From the NCBI GenBank assembly GCA_964532595.1, contig CAZHIQ010000010.1, forward strand, positions 27,414 to 91,413: DNA of 64,000 nt, written 5' to 3'. Source of the DNA: Chryseosolibacter sp964532595 (GTDB lineage: Bacteria; Bacteroidota; Bacteroidia; Cytophagales; Cyclobacteriaceae). A program made the translations under genes and the position numbers. The notes beneath the pieces are model-generated. The model was given only the letters and a program-made list of their open reading frames with translations, ran no database searches and was not told the DNA's origin. Positions 16,746 to 24,685 of the stretch are shown here, one piece after another; within the stretch, counting starts at the first letter, position 1, and each line of letters opens with the position of its first letter.

Positions 16746-18080
16746 TTACTCCCGCTTGTCGACTTTTGAAACCGGAATTTCTATCACTCTGGCGTCGCTC
16801 GCGTAATGACCTGAATTTTGAGAAAGATATGCGACTGCGTTGGTAATATCATGTCCGCTCGGCTGTTGATACATCCGAAGATCAAAGAAGGAGATCGCCG
16901 CAATGAGGTGATCGAAAATATCGGCCTGTATCGTCTCATATTCAGCCCACACCACCGTCTTCGTGAAGCAGTACACCTCAATCGGAATACCGCGATCTTC
17001 CATAGGAAGTTGCCTTACGAGCAGCGTCATGTCCTGATGAATCATCGGATGACGCCGCAGGTACGCCTCGACGTACCGGCGGAAGACTCCTAAATTCGTC
17101 ATACGACGGCCGTTAATCAGGATGGAGGTATCGAAATCGTGTTCTGCATTGAACGCTTCAATTTCGGCTTGTCTCCGCTCGATGTAATCCTTCAGCAGGT
17201 AATATTGCTTATACCGCTCACGTGTCGCGGGGTCTACGAATTTCACCGACTGGACATCAATGTAGAGAGCCCTTTTGATTCGTCGCCCGCCACTCTCGCG
17301 CATACCCCGCCAGTTTTTGAAGCTGTCGGTGATAAAGTAGTAGGTGGGAATTGTCGTTACTGTCTTGTCCCAGTTCCGCACCTTGACTGTATTAAGGTTT
17401 ATGGCAATCACATCTCCGTCTGCATTGAACTTGGGCATTTCCACCCAATCTCCCACGCGTACCATGTCATTCGACGAGATCTGGACACTCGCCACAAGAC
17501 CGAGAATAGTGTCCTTGAAGATCAACATAATGATAGCGGTCATCGCCCCGAAGGCGCTGAGGAAGTAAACCGGCGATTTGCCGAGAAGCAGGGAAAGAAC
17601 CAATATCCCGGTCGTGATATAAATGAGGATCCTGATCAGCTGAAAGTAACTTGCTATTGGCTTCGTTGTCAGTACCGACGAGCGCGCCATAGAGAATTCA
17701 ATAACCCGCGACAGGGCAATCACGATGCGCATGCTGATGAAAATCAAATAGACATCGGTAAGACGAATTACCCACGGGAGGAAAGCGTCGAAATCCTTGA
17801 ACAGAACCGGCGCGAACACCCTTACAAGCAGCGCAGGAACAAAGTGGGCGAGACTATCGAACACCCGGAAGTCGGCCAGTTGATCGTCCCAGGCGATCGG
17901 TGTTCGCTTGAAGAATCCATAGAGCGCATTGACAATTACCTTTCGGGTAATCCAGAAAGAAACAGCAGCCAGTATTCCCAGCGCCACTAAAAGGACGAAT
18001 AGTCGGAGAGACGGGACAAAGAACTCGGAAGCGCCCGCATCGGTGAGCAGACGTTCAATGACGTTTTCAATCTGTTGCAT
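16746..18080 (-). CDS. Mechanosensitive channel of the MscS family (YbdG-like)
   Basis: A 444-residue protein with about five N-terminal membrane segments and the MscS core at about 170-300. The pore-lining helix resembles FLSAFGAMTAIIMLIFKDTI, followed by the beta domain LVASVQISSNDMVRVGDWVEMP. The long C-terminal region, including DTSILINGRRMTNLGVFRRY, is typical of the YbdG/MscM group. It is predicted to open under membrane tension and release solutes after osmotic downshock. It ends 11 bases from the convergent gene. Confidence 0.93.
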   Translation of the reverse strand: MQQIENVIERLLTDAGASEFFVPSLRLFVLLVALGILAAVSFWITRKVIVNALYGFFKRTPIAWDDQLADFRVFDSLAHFVPALLVRVFAPVLFKDFDAFLPWVIRLTDVYLIFISMRIVIALSRVIEFSMARSSVLTTKPIASYFQLIRILIYITTGILVLSLLLGKSPVYFLSAFGAMTAIIMLIFKDTILGLVASVQISSNDMVRVGDWVEMPKFNADGDVIAINLNTVKVRNWDKTVTTIPTYYFITDSFKNWRGMRESGGRRIKRALYIDVQSVKFVDPATRERYKQYYLLKDYIERRQAEIEAFNAEHDFDTSILINGRRMTNLGVFRRYVEAYLRRHPMIHQDMTLLVRQLPMEDRGIPIEVYCFTKTVVWAEYETIQADIFDHLIAAISFFDLRMYQQPSGHDITNAVAYLSQNSGHYASDARVIEIPVSKVDKRE

Positions 18081-18568
18081 GAGAAAAATAAAATGGCTGA
18101 ACGCCGCGGCAAAAGTAGCGCTTTTACAGGAATCCGACGAGTCTTACGGTCGGGTGAGTCGCTCAAACGCCCTCATTCCAGGCATGTAAAGGTAATTGGA
18201 GGTTTTTCGTCTGACCGTGATGAGTGGTTTCAATGAACTGCCGGCGGTCTATGGCTGTTCTGACGCAGGAGAAACAGGGGAGGCGCAATCGTTTCCCGCC
18301 AAAATACTTTGGCCAAGAGTGGACGAATGGCAGGTTACTTTATCGTTATTCGTTATATTTAGAACCGGCCGCTACGTTCTTACTGCGTCCTGGAAAATTA
18401 TTGAGACAGCTCATTTCATATCGCCCGCCGCACGCAAACACCGAAATGTGCCATATTTTCATCAGAATGATGAACCTAATCGCACCTGATAGGGTTAACC
18501 GAGAGTGCTCGGGAAAAATGTGTTCCTGAACACAGTAATACACGCCAAAAAATACACGAAAGAATTCG
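18081..18568. other. Region between MscS and rpoD
   Basis: This 488-base divergent region should hold promoters for both genes. Visible items are TATATTTA at 18354-18361 (seven of eight for TAnnTTTG, plus strand), GGTTAACC near 18493 and the perfect inverted repeat at 18519-18534. Two overlapping open frames (about 97 and 101 codons) are present on the plus strand, but their translations resemble no protein and contradict each other; I do not call them genes. Confidence 0.5.
18519..18534. promoter_or_regulatory. Perfect inverted repeat upstream of rpoD
   Basis: TGTGTTC-CT-GAACACA is a perfect seven-base inverted repeat, centred 42 bases before the rpoD start codon. The two-base spacer makes it a better double-stranded operator than an RNA hairpin. 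It may be a repressor or activator site for rpoD (inference). Confidence 0.4.
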
Positions 18569-19435
18569 ATGAGACAGCTTAAGATCAGCAAACAGATTAC
18601 GAACCGCGAAAGTCAGTCGCTCGACAAGTACCTGCAGGAGATTGGAAAAGTAGACTTGATCACGTCTGATGAAGAAGTTGAGTTAGCCAAGCGCATCAAG
18701 GAGGGCGATCAAATTGCTCTTGAAAAGCTCACGAAGGCCAATTTGCGCTTTGTCGTTTCTGTTGCCAAGCAATACCAGAACAACGGTCTCACCCTCGGTG
18801 ATTTGATTAACGAGGGAAATCTGGGGCTGATCAAAGCAGCCAAGCGTTTTGATGAAACGCGCGGCTTCAAGTTTATTTCCTATGCCGTATGGTGGATCCG
18901 CCAGTCGATCATGCAAGCCCTCGCTGAGCAGTCCCGCATCGTAAGGCTGCCGTTAAACCGGGTGGGCTCGCTGAACAAGATTTCACGGACTTTTTCAGAA
19001 CTTGAACAAAAATTTCAGCGCGAGCCGTCTCCTCAGGAGTTGGCTGATGTGCTCGGTGTTACAGTCGATGAAGTGGCCGACACCATGAAGATCTCGGGCC
19101 GCCACGTTTCGGTGGATGCTCCCTTTGTGCAAGGGGAGGAAAACAGCTTGCTCGATGTTCTTGCAGACGAAACGGAAGAAACGCCTGATTCAGACCTGAT
19201 GCACGACTCTCTTCGCAAGGAGGTCCAGCGTGCTCTGGCAACGCTTACACAGCGCGAGGCCGATGTTATCTCGTACTACTTTGGCCTGAACGGCAAGCAA
19301 GCCCTTACGCTCGAGGAGATTGGCCATAAATACAACCTTACACGCGAACGTGTACGCCAGATCAAGGAGAAGGCTACGCGTCGGTTGAGGCATAGCTCGC
19401 GCAGTTCTGCGCTGAAACCGTATCTCGGTCAATAA
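18569..19435 (+). CDS. rpoD: RNA polymerase primary sigma factor (RpoD/SigA)
   Basis: A 288-residue sigma-70 protein. Region 1.2 (SLDKYLQEIGKVDLIT), region 2 (LRFVVSVAKQYQNNGLTLGD, FKFISYAVWWIRQSI), region 3 and the region 4.2 helix-turn-helix (LTLEEIGHKYNLTRERVRQI) are complete. Region 1.1 and the non-conserved insert are absent, as is normal for Bacteroidota. It directs RNA polymerase to housekeeping promoters, in this phylum the TAnnTTTG class. The gene stands alone, with a long upstream region and a strong terminator. Start at MRQLKISKQIT matches relatives. Confidence 0.98.
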   Translation: MRQLKISKQITNRESQSLDKYLQEIGKVDLITSDEEVELAKRIKEGDQIALEKLTKANLRFVVSVAKQYQNNGLTLGDLINEGNLGLIKAAKRFDETRGFKFISYAVWWIRQSIMQALAEQSRIVRLPLNRVGSLNKISRTFSELEQKFQREPSPQELADVLGVTVDEVADTMKISGRHVSVDAPFVQGEENSLLDVLADETEETPDSDLMHDSLRKEVQRALATLTQREADVISYYFGLNGKQALTLEEIGHKYNLTRERVRQIKEKATRRLRHSSRSSALKPYLGQ

Positions 19436-19449
19436 CCCTGAAGAAAACG

Positions 19450-19477
19450 AAAAAAGCCACCGCAAGGTGGCTTTTTT
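19450..19477. terminator. Bidirectional terminator between rpoD and the DUF1080 gene
   Basis: AAAAAAGCCACC-GCAA-GGTGGCTTTTTT is a perfect palindromic hairpin with a GNRA tetraloop, T-run on one side and A-run on the other. It can end both convergent transcripts. Confidence 0.95.
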
Positions 19478-19495
19478 GTTTCTTCAGATCTGTTG

Positions 19496-22400
19496 TCAAA
19501 GTTCCTTGATGCGGATGTTGCGAAAGCGCACAACCGTACCGTGCCCCAGGAAGCCGATATGACCTTTGTTTCGGTTGAGCCCGGGGTGCTCGCGTCCGTC
19601 AGCCGTACCGTTACGAGCTGCTTTCTTGATATCGGCATCGACGATGACGGTGCCGTTGAGGGTTATCTTGATGTGGTCTCCTTTGACATACACTTCCTGT
19701 TCATTCCATTCTCCCAAAGGACGCAGGAAACCTCGTTTGGCCGCAACGATTCCATAAACGGACCCATGATATTGCCACGGCTTAAGTTTGGCATATACCG
19801 GGGCGGTATCGTCCAGAATCTGCAGCTCTTTGCCTTCATAGGCGGCATCTCCGGTCAGGGGGGCATGTATACCAAGACCATTATTCGCACCCGGTGTTAG
19901 CTGAAACTCAAATCTGAAAACGAAATCCGAGTACTCTTTCTCCGTAAACAGGTTGCCATGGCCTTTGCCCTGAGGATAGATGGCGATGCTGTTGTCTTCT
20001 ACAACATACTCGACCTTATTACCCACCCAGTTGTCAAGATCCTTACCGTTGAAGAGCAATTCGAAGCCTTCAGCCTTTTCCTCCGGCGTCAGCTCCGACG
20101 GTTTGCTGCCCAGCTCCCGGATGAAAATGTTCCGGAAAGCGATTTCGTTACCGTGTGCTTGCAGCTCGATTGCTTCCTCGGGGAAAATAGGGAGGTTGCG
20201 ATCCCAGTAGTTCTCGAGCACGACGTTATCCACGACTTTGACTCCGTTCAGATGCACGGTCACGCGTTCGCCGACCATCTTGATATGGAAGGTGTTCCAT
20301 TCACCCACGGGGTTATCGGCCAGTACAAGTGGCTTGTCCGGATTCTTCTGATTGTTGTACAATCCTCCTGAACCCACACGCGCATCCTCAAGTTTACCCC
20401 AGGGATCCCATATCTGCACCTGCGGAGTACCGCGCAAGTATATGCCGCTGTCTCCATCGCGCGATATCTTCCAATCGACGTACATCTCGAAATCCCCGTA
20501 TTTGCGAACGGTACACAGGTTGTCACCTTTTCCGCTGAACCAGATTATACCATCTTTGACCGACCAGTTCTGCGACATTTTGGCGTCTGCGGCCTTTTGT
20601 CTTCGGGCCAATTCCTGTTTCGACAATTTGGCCCGGGCGATCGGGTTCTCAACCAATCCTTGCCATCCGGTAAGATCGCGCCCGTTAAACATCGGCTCGT
20701 AACCACGGCTGAAGGGCATGTCAGCCAAATACGTCTGGATATCAATCCGCTCATACGGACTGTCCTGACCTTCGAGTTTGTCCAGGATACGTTGCAACGT
20801 CTTGCGGACAAATGCTCCTGTCAATCCAGGCCGACCGTCCGCGGTGGGGAGGGCAATTTGCATGACCGAACGACCGGCAACCCGGTTCAGAGCTTCATCG
20901 TCGAGATAGCGCGAGACAAACACCAGGGCCAGGAACGACCGCAAGCCACCTACGCCGCGGATTACCGACGTCTTTTCCTCGTTTGTAGCTGCTTCCTGCA
21001 TGGCTGCATCGTACATCAGCAGTTTCTGTTCATCGGGCCACGACGAGCGACCTATCTGGCTCACGAGCGCCTGGAAAGCCTGACCGTGATATTCCTTCTG
21101 CGAAGCATCGCGACGAATCGCAAGCAGGGTGCGAACCGCCTGATGATCCTGCCAGTTGATCAGGGCCTGAAATGCAGCTGCGCGTTCTTCGTCGCTGCCT
21201 GACTGGAAAGCCTCCGTTACCTTGCCAAGAGCATCCGCATCGTTGACATAGGGCAAGAGAGGCAACAGACGCGCTTTGTTCTGGGCATAAGCGGCGTTGA
21301 TAGCCGCATGGCTGTTGCTGTCCATTGATTCAATGAGTGCCTGCTGAACAAGTTTTGTTTCCTCTCCCTGTTCCGCCCGAGTCAGTAGATCAAGCAACTC
21401 ATTGGTGTGCTTCGCGACGGCCAACCGCGGAAGTGCTGCATAGGCAGCTTTCCGAACATTTGAATGGGAGGAATGCGTTTGTTCCAGAACGGACGAAAAG
21501 CTCTCCGTAACCCTGCGCTCGGCCAGGATACCGATGATCGCAGCTTGCACATGAGGTTGTGCACCGCCGAGGTGACTGGAAAGAACCGCAGCGGTGTTTT
21601 GATCCGAAACACGCAACAAAGCGGTCCGGGCAGCATTCACTTCTTCGTCGCTCTCACCGCGCAGGAGATAGCGAATCAGTGCGGGTTGCACGTCCTTGCT
21701 TTCGCCATAGGCCAGCTCTTCGGCCGCAGCCATACGCAGATGCGGATCGCGCGATTCGAGGGCGGGCATCAGAAAAGCGCTCACAAAAGTCTGTGAACGA
21801 TCTGTTGAAGCAAGAGCATGGAGCAATTCAGCGCTTGGCGATTTCTTGTAAAGCTTAAGCCACTGTTTACGCGCCGATGCCTGGGTGAGGAGAGGGCTGG
21901 CGATTTTGAGTACTTCCCCCCGGTATTCGGCGTCGAAGCGGTTGATTTCTTTGAGAAGAACTTTATTCGCATCACCCGGCGTAGTGCGGGCCAGTGTGCT
22001 CAGCGCCGCCAGACGGAAATGGTGCTGATCGATCGTTTCCGCATTGCTCAGTAAAGTCTTGCTCGCTTTTGCCGCGAGCGAGGAATTCCCGTTTTGGCTG
22101 AGCTGATAGATGTACTCGACCAGTGCGTGAGTAGCCTCAGCAGGGTCGTTCTTGAACCCAACACTTTGTGCCGCCTTCAACAGTGCCGCATATGACGAGG
22201 GGTCTGCGATACGCGCCAACGCCCAAAGGGCGTGCTGACGAACCACGGTGTTTCCGTCCGCCACATACTTCGATATTTCCGAAACAGAGCCGGAATGCTT
22301 TGCCTCACCCAGCGCTTGAATAAGACGTGCACGTGTTTCGACTGAGGCGTCCGACTGCAAAGCAGAAAGTAAGGCCTGATGTGCCTGCGGCGTACCAATC

Positions 22401-22867
22401 GCAACCAGTGCTCCGATGGCCTGATCTGCAAGTTCGCGGGTCTTGATATGTGACGCCAAGGGCGCTACCGAGGCATCCGTTCCGATCCGTTCGATGTTTT
22501 CAATCAGATAAGATCCGACCTCGGGGTCTTTTGACGATTCCAGTCCGCGGAGATAGGCCTTTTCGATGCGCGCCTTTTGTTCCACCGTTGATGCATGGTG
22601 GGTGAGGAGCGACACAGCGTAGCGGGGAGCTACGCCATCCGGTTTTCCATTAGGTACGACCCGGCTAACGATCGCGTCGAGGCCTTCGTCGGGCAGATTT
22701 ATAAGGTCGCGGAACAGACGATCCGCCTCCGCTGCATCTTTTGCCGGGAGCAGCGTCAGCACGTCGGCCACGCGGGTTTCTACTGTCCGATTATCCTGCC
22801 CCTGCGCTGAAGGCAGAGCAGCGAGGGACCAGAACAGTATTAGGTAAAGAATATTTCTCAGTTTCAT
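19496..22867 (-). CDS. Secreted HEAT-repeat protein with two DUF1080 (3-keto-disaccharide hydrolase) domains
   Basis: An 1123-residue protein with a signal peptide (NILYLILFWSLAALPSAQGQ). Residues 30-690 are alpha-helical HEAT-like repeats (VRQHALWALARIADPSSYAAL, HLRMAAAEELAYGESKDVQP). Two concanavalin-like DUF1080 domains follow: about 720-925 (PMFNGRDLTGWQGL, GDSGIYLRGTPQVQIWD) and 935-1123 (LLFNGKDLDNWVG, ANNGLGIHAPL). DUF1080 proteins cleave 3-keto-glycosides. It is the second gene of an operon, 43 bases after a Tat-exported Gfo/Idh/MocA oxidoreductase, which fits oxidation and cleavage of a glycoside in the periplasm. The HEAT repeats may anchor it to a partner or substrate (inference). 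Confidence 0.92.
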   Translation of the reverse strand: MKLRNILYLILFWSLAALPSAQGQDNRTVETRVADVLTLLPAKDAAEADRLFRDLINLPDEGLDAIVSRVVPNGKPDGVAPRYAVSLLTHHASTVEQKARIEKAYLRGLESSKDPEVGSYLIENIERIGTDASVAPLASHIKTRELADQAIGALVAIGTPQAHQALLSALQSDASVETRARLIQALGEAKHSGSVSEISKYVADGNTVVRQHALWALARIADPSSYAALLKAAQSVGFKNDPAEATHALVEYIYQLSQNGNSSLAAKASKTLLSNAETIDQHHFRLAALSTLARTTPGDANKVLLKEINRFDAEYRGEVLKIASPLLTQASARKQWLKLYKKSPSAELLHALASTDRSQTFVSAFLMPALESRDPHLRMAAAEELAYGESKDVQPALIRYLLRGESDEEVNAARTALLRVSDQNTAAVLSSHLGGAQPHVQAAIIGILAERRVTESFSSVLEQTHSSHSNVRKAAYAALPRLAVAKHTNELLDLLTRAEQGEETKLVQQALIESMDSNSHAAINAAYAQNKARLLPLLPYVNDADALGKVTEAFQSGSDEERAAAFQALINWQDHQAVRTLLAIRRDASQKEYHGQAFQALVSQIGRSSWPDEQKLLMYDAAMQEAATNEEKTSVIRGVGGLRSFLALVFVSRYLDDEALNRVAGRSVMQIALPTADGRPGLTGAFVRKTLQRILDKLEGQDSPYERIDIQTYLADMPFSRGYEPMFNGRDLTGWQGLVENPIARAKLSKQELARRQKAADAKMSQNWSVKDGIIWFSGKGDNLCTVRKYGDFEMYVDWKISRDGDSGIYLRGTPQVQIWDPWGKLEDARVGSGGLYNNQKNPDKPLVLADNPVGEWNTFHIKMVGERVTVHLNGVKVVDNVVLENYWDRNLPIFPEEAIELQAHGNEIAFRNIFIRELGSKPSELTPEEKAEGFELLFNGKDLDNWVGNKVEYVVEDNSIAIYPQGKGHGNLFTEKEYSDFVFRFEFQLTPGANNGLGIHAPLTGDAAYEGKELQILDDTAPVYAKLKPWQYHGSVYGIVAAKRGFLRPLGEWNEQEVYVKGDHIKITLNGTVIVDADIKKAARNGTADGREHPGLNRNKGHIGFLGHGTVVRFRNIRIKEL

Positions 22868-22910
22868 CTTAGCGAATTATTGTATTAAGTGTCAATAGTG
22901 CTGAACACGT

Positions 22911-24194
22911 TTAGATTTTCCAGGGGCCGCGCATGGGCTGATCTATGAGACGGTTTGCCGCATCGTCGTTGATAAACACCTGCTTAACAGGGTCGAACGT
23001 CAGGGAACGACCGAGTTGCAGCGCGATTTTACCCATATTGACAACCGTGCACGAGCGGTGACCATTCAGTTCGTTAAGCGCGAACTTCTTGCGTGTTCTT
23101 ACTGAATCGGAGAAAAGGCCCACCTGTGGATCAGGGTCGGGCATTGCGTCGATTACCTTGAGAATATTCGGGATATCGGAACGGAATCCCCGATAAACCT
23201 TACCGTTAGGACCTTCGATATAAGGGGCGTTGATATCTTTATTTTCACCATCAAGGATGATCTTACAACCATCATCATAGGTAAATTCAACGCGTCTCCA
23301 GGTACCCACGGCATCGTCGTGCTGCTGGGGCGCGTCGACATCGACTCTTACCGGAGAGGTGTCGTCCTTTCCGAGGAAGTATTGAACCGGGTCGATATAG
23401 TGTTGGCCCATATCGCCGAGACCGCCACCGTCATAATCCCAGTAGCCGCGGAAGTTCATGTGAACACGGTGAGGATTGTACGGCTTATAGGGCGCCGGCC
23501 CGAGCCACATATCGTAATCGAGGTGGTCGGGCACAGGAGTGGGTTCCAGATTGGTTTTCCCTACCCAGTAGAATTTCCAGTTGAAGCCCGTCACACCGCT
23601 GATTGTTACCTTAAGCGGCCATCCGAGAATACCACTGTCGACGAGTTTCTTGATAGGCTTAACCGTCGTGCCCATTCCGTAGAAGTTTGAGTTAAAACGG
23701 AACCATGTATTCAGTCGGAACATCCGTCCGTACTGTTCCATGGCCTCGATTACCCTTTTTCCCTCGCCGATAGTCCGCGTCATTGGCTTTTCACACCATA
23801 CGTCTTTTCCCGCCTGGGCCGCCATCACCGACATGATGCCGTGCCAGTGCGGAGGCGTGGCAATGTGAACGATGTCGACGTCGGGCTGAGCCAAAAGCTC
23901 GCGGAAGTCGGTGTACGCGCGGACACCTTCGCCAATCATTTCCGCTGCCTGTTTAAGGTGATGGCGATCCACGTCGCAAATCGCGACGACACGCGTGCCT
24001 TCGTAGGGAATGTGGCCCCGGCCCATTCCACCAACACCGATAATGCCTTTGGTAAGCCGGTCACTGGGAGCCAGATACCCGGGACCACCCACAACATGGC
24101 GGGGAACAATGTAAAATGCGCCGATAGCCAGCGCCGACTTCTTAAGGAAATCTCTTCTGCTGTTTTTCGACTGAGAATCAACTGTTTTCTTCAT
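22911..24194 (-). CDS. Gfo/Idh/MocA-family oxidoreductase with Tat signal
   Basis: A 427-residue NAD(P)-dependent oxidoreductase. The twin arginines are R13-R14 (SRRDFLKKSALAIGAF), so the folded, cofactor-loaded enzyme is exported. The Rossmann motif GVGGMGRG is at 53-60 and the family EKP motif at 135-137 (WCEKPMTR). The C-terminal part carries the GFO_IDH_MocA substrate domain (GGGLGDMGQHYIDPVQYF). It probably oxidises a sugar or inositol hydroxyl, perhaps the C3 position of a glycoside, to supply the DUF1080 protein encoded downstream. It heads the operon. Confidence 0.93.
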   Translation of the reverse strand: MKKTVDSQSKNSRRDFLKKSALAIGAFYIVPRHVVGGPGYLAPSDRLTKGIIGVGGMGRGHIPYEGTRVVAICDVDRHHLKQAAEMIGEGVRAYTDFRELLAQPDVDIVHIATPPHWHGIMSVMAAQAGKDVWCEKPMTRTIGEGKRVIEAMEQYGRMFRLNTWFRFNSNFYGMGTTVKPIKKLVDSGILGWPLKVTISGVTGFNWKFYWVGKTNLEPTPVPDHLDYDMWLGPAPYKPYNPHRVHMNFRGYWDYDGGGLGDMGQHYIDPVQYFLGKDDTSPVRVDVDAPQQHDDAVGTWRRVEFTYDDGCKIILDGENKDINAPYIEGPNGKVYRGFRSDIPNILKVIDAMPDPDPQVGLFSDSVRTRKKFALNELNGHRSCTVVNMGKIALQLGRSLTFDPVKQVFINDDAANRLIDQPMRGPWKI

Positions 24195-24434
24195 TACTTA
24201 ACATTTCAGGTCAAGCAAAGTAGGAAATTAAGTTAATGTGTGAAAGTCGTGAATCGTCAATCGTGAAGCGTGAAGCGTGAATCGTCTCCCAATGACAATC
24301 GGGAGAGGGTGGCTGATTCGCCGGGGCGTGGGCATAGGGAAGCTTACCTCGCGAAGGGTACCCTCACTCAAACACCTCCTTCACTTCATTCCAGAAGGCA
24401 GTCTTCCCTGCGCTTTAGCTCTCAGGGAGGCAAG
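24195..24434. other. Repeat-containing spacer
   Basis: The spacer upstream of the sugar operon and downstream of the small membrane protein gene holds a heptamer tandem repeat and most of a hairpin-plus-TAACACT element. No convincing reading frame is present. Confidence 0.6.
24248..24282. repeat. Five-copy heptamer tandem repeat
   Basis: Five head-to-tail copies of CGTGAAT/CGTGAAG (copy two is CGTCAAT) are followed by a partial CGTC. No coding frame crosses it. It lies just upstream of the Gfo/Idh/MocA gene. Confidence 0.85.
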
Positions 24435-24468
24435 CTATAACACTGTAACACTATGACACTCTAACACT
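24403..24468 (+). repeat. Dispersed hairpin-plus-TAACACT element, copy 1
   Basis: The stem CTTCCCTG/CAGGGAGG with a 12-base loop is followed by GCAAGCT and then four TAACACT-like units (TAACACT, TAACACT, TGACACT, TAACACT). The second copy at 62088 shares the hairpin sequence, GGGAGGCAAGCT and the units. In both, a minus-strand gene ends inside the units. Confidence 0.7.
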
Positions 24469-24653
24469 TCAACCGGTATCTCAGCCTTATACTTCGACGG
24501 ATAGGTCTGTGGTGGTGGAACTTCGCGCGAGGAGAAACTGCATTGCCCGAGAGCTACCCAGATGATGATAAACACGATAATAGTGCCGAAGCAACCACCG
24601 CCGAGCTTTTTGGCTCCGTAGCCGGCGATCAGGGCTCTGAAGAAGTTGTTCAT
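24435..24653 (-). CDS. Small single-helix membrane protein
   Basis: A 72-residue protein. It begins MNNFFRALIAGYGAKKLGGG and has one membrane helix at about 21-37 (FGTIIVFIIIWVALGQC), followed by a short polar, proline-containing tail. The N-terminal half looks conserved in style among Bacteroidota small membrane proteins. The last ten residues (VLECHSVTVL) and the stop are encoded by the dispersed repeat, so the original C-terminus was probably different. It is 32 bases downstream of the alpha-glucosidase gene and probably co-transcribed. The function is unknown. Confidence 0.65.
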   Translation of the reverse strand: MNNFFRALIAGYGAKKLGGGCFGTIIVFIIIWVALGQCSFSSREVPPPQTYPSKYKAEIPVEVLECHSVTVL

Positions 24654-24685
24654 GATACAGCGCTTTGGCCCGTATGCTTAAAACT

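Noticed and set aside
17139..17990. Long plus-strand frame (283 codons) opposite the MscS gene
   Set aside because: It is the antisense shadow of a clear MscS coding frame; its translation has no family features.
6571..18502. Shared AGGGTTAACCGA upstream of the second cold-shock gene and rpoD
   Set aside because: A shared 12-mer is expected by chance many times in 64 kb; position relative to the promoters also differs.
18481..18510. Possible TPP-riboswitch-like string CACCTGAT upstream of rpoD
   Set aside because: The CTGAGA partner and the other conserved TPP segments are missing.
18196..18529. Two overlapping small plus-strand frames upstream of rpoD
   Set aside because: Neither looks like a protein, and one overlaps the palindrome and the expected promoter region of rpoD.
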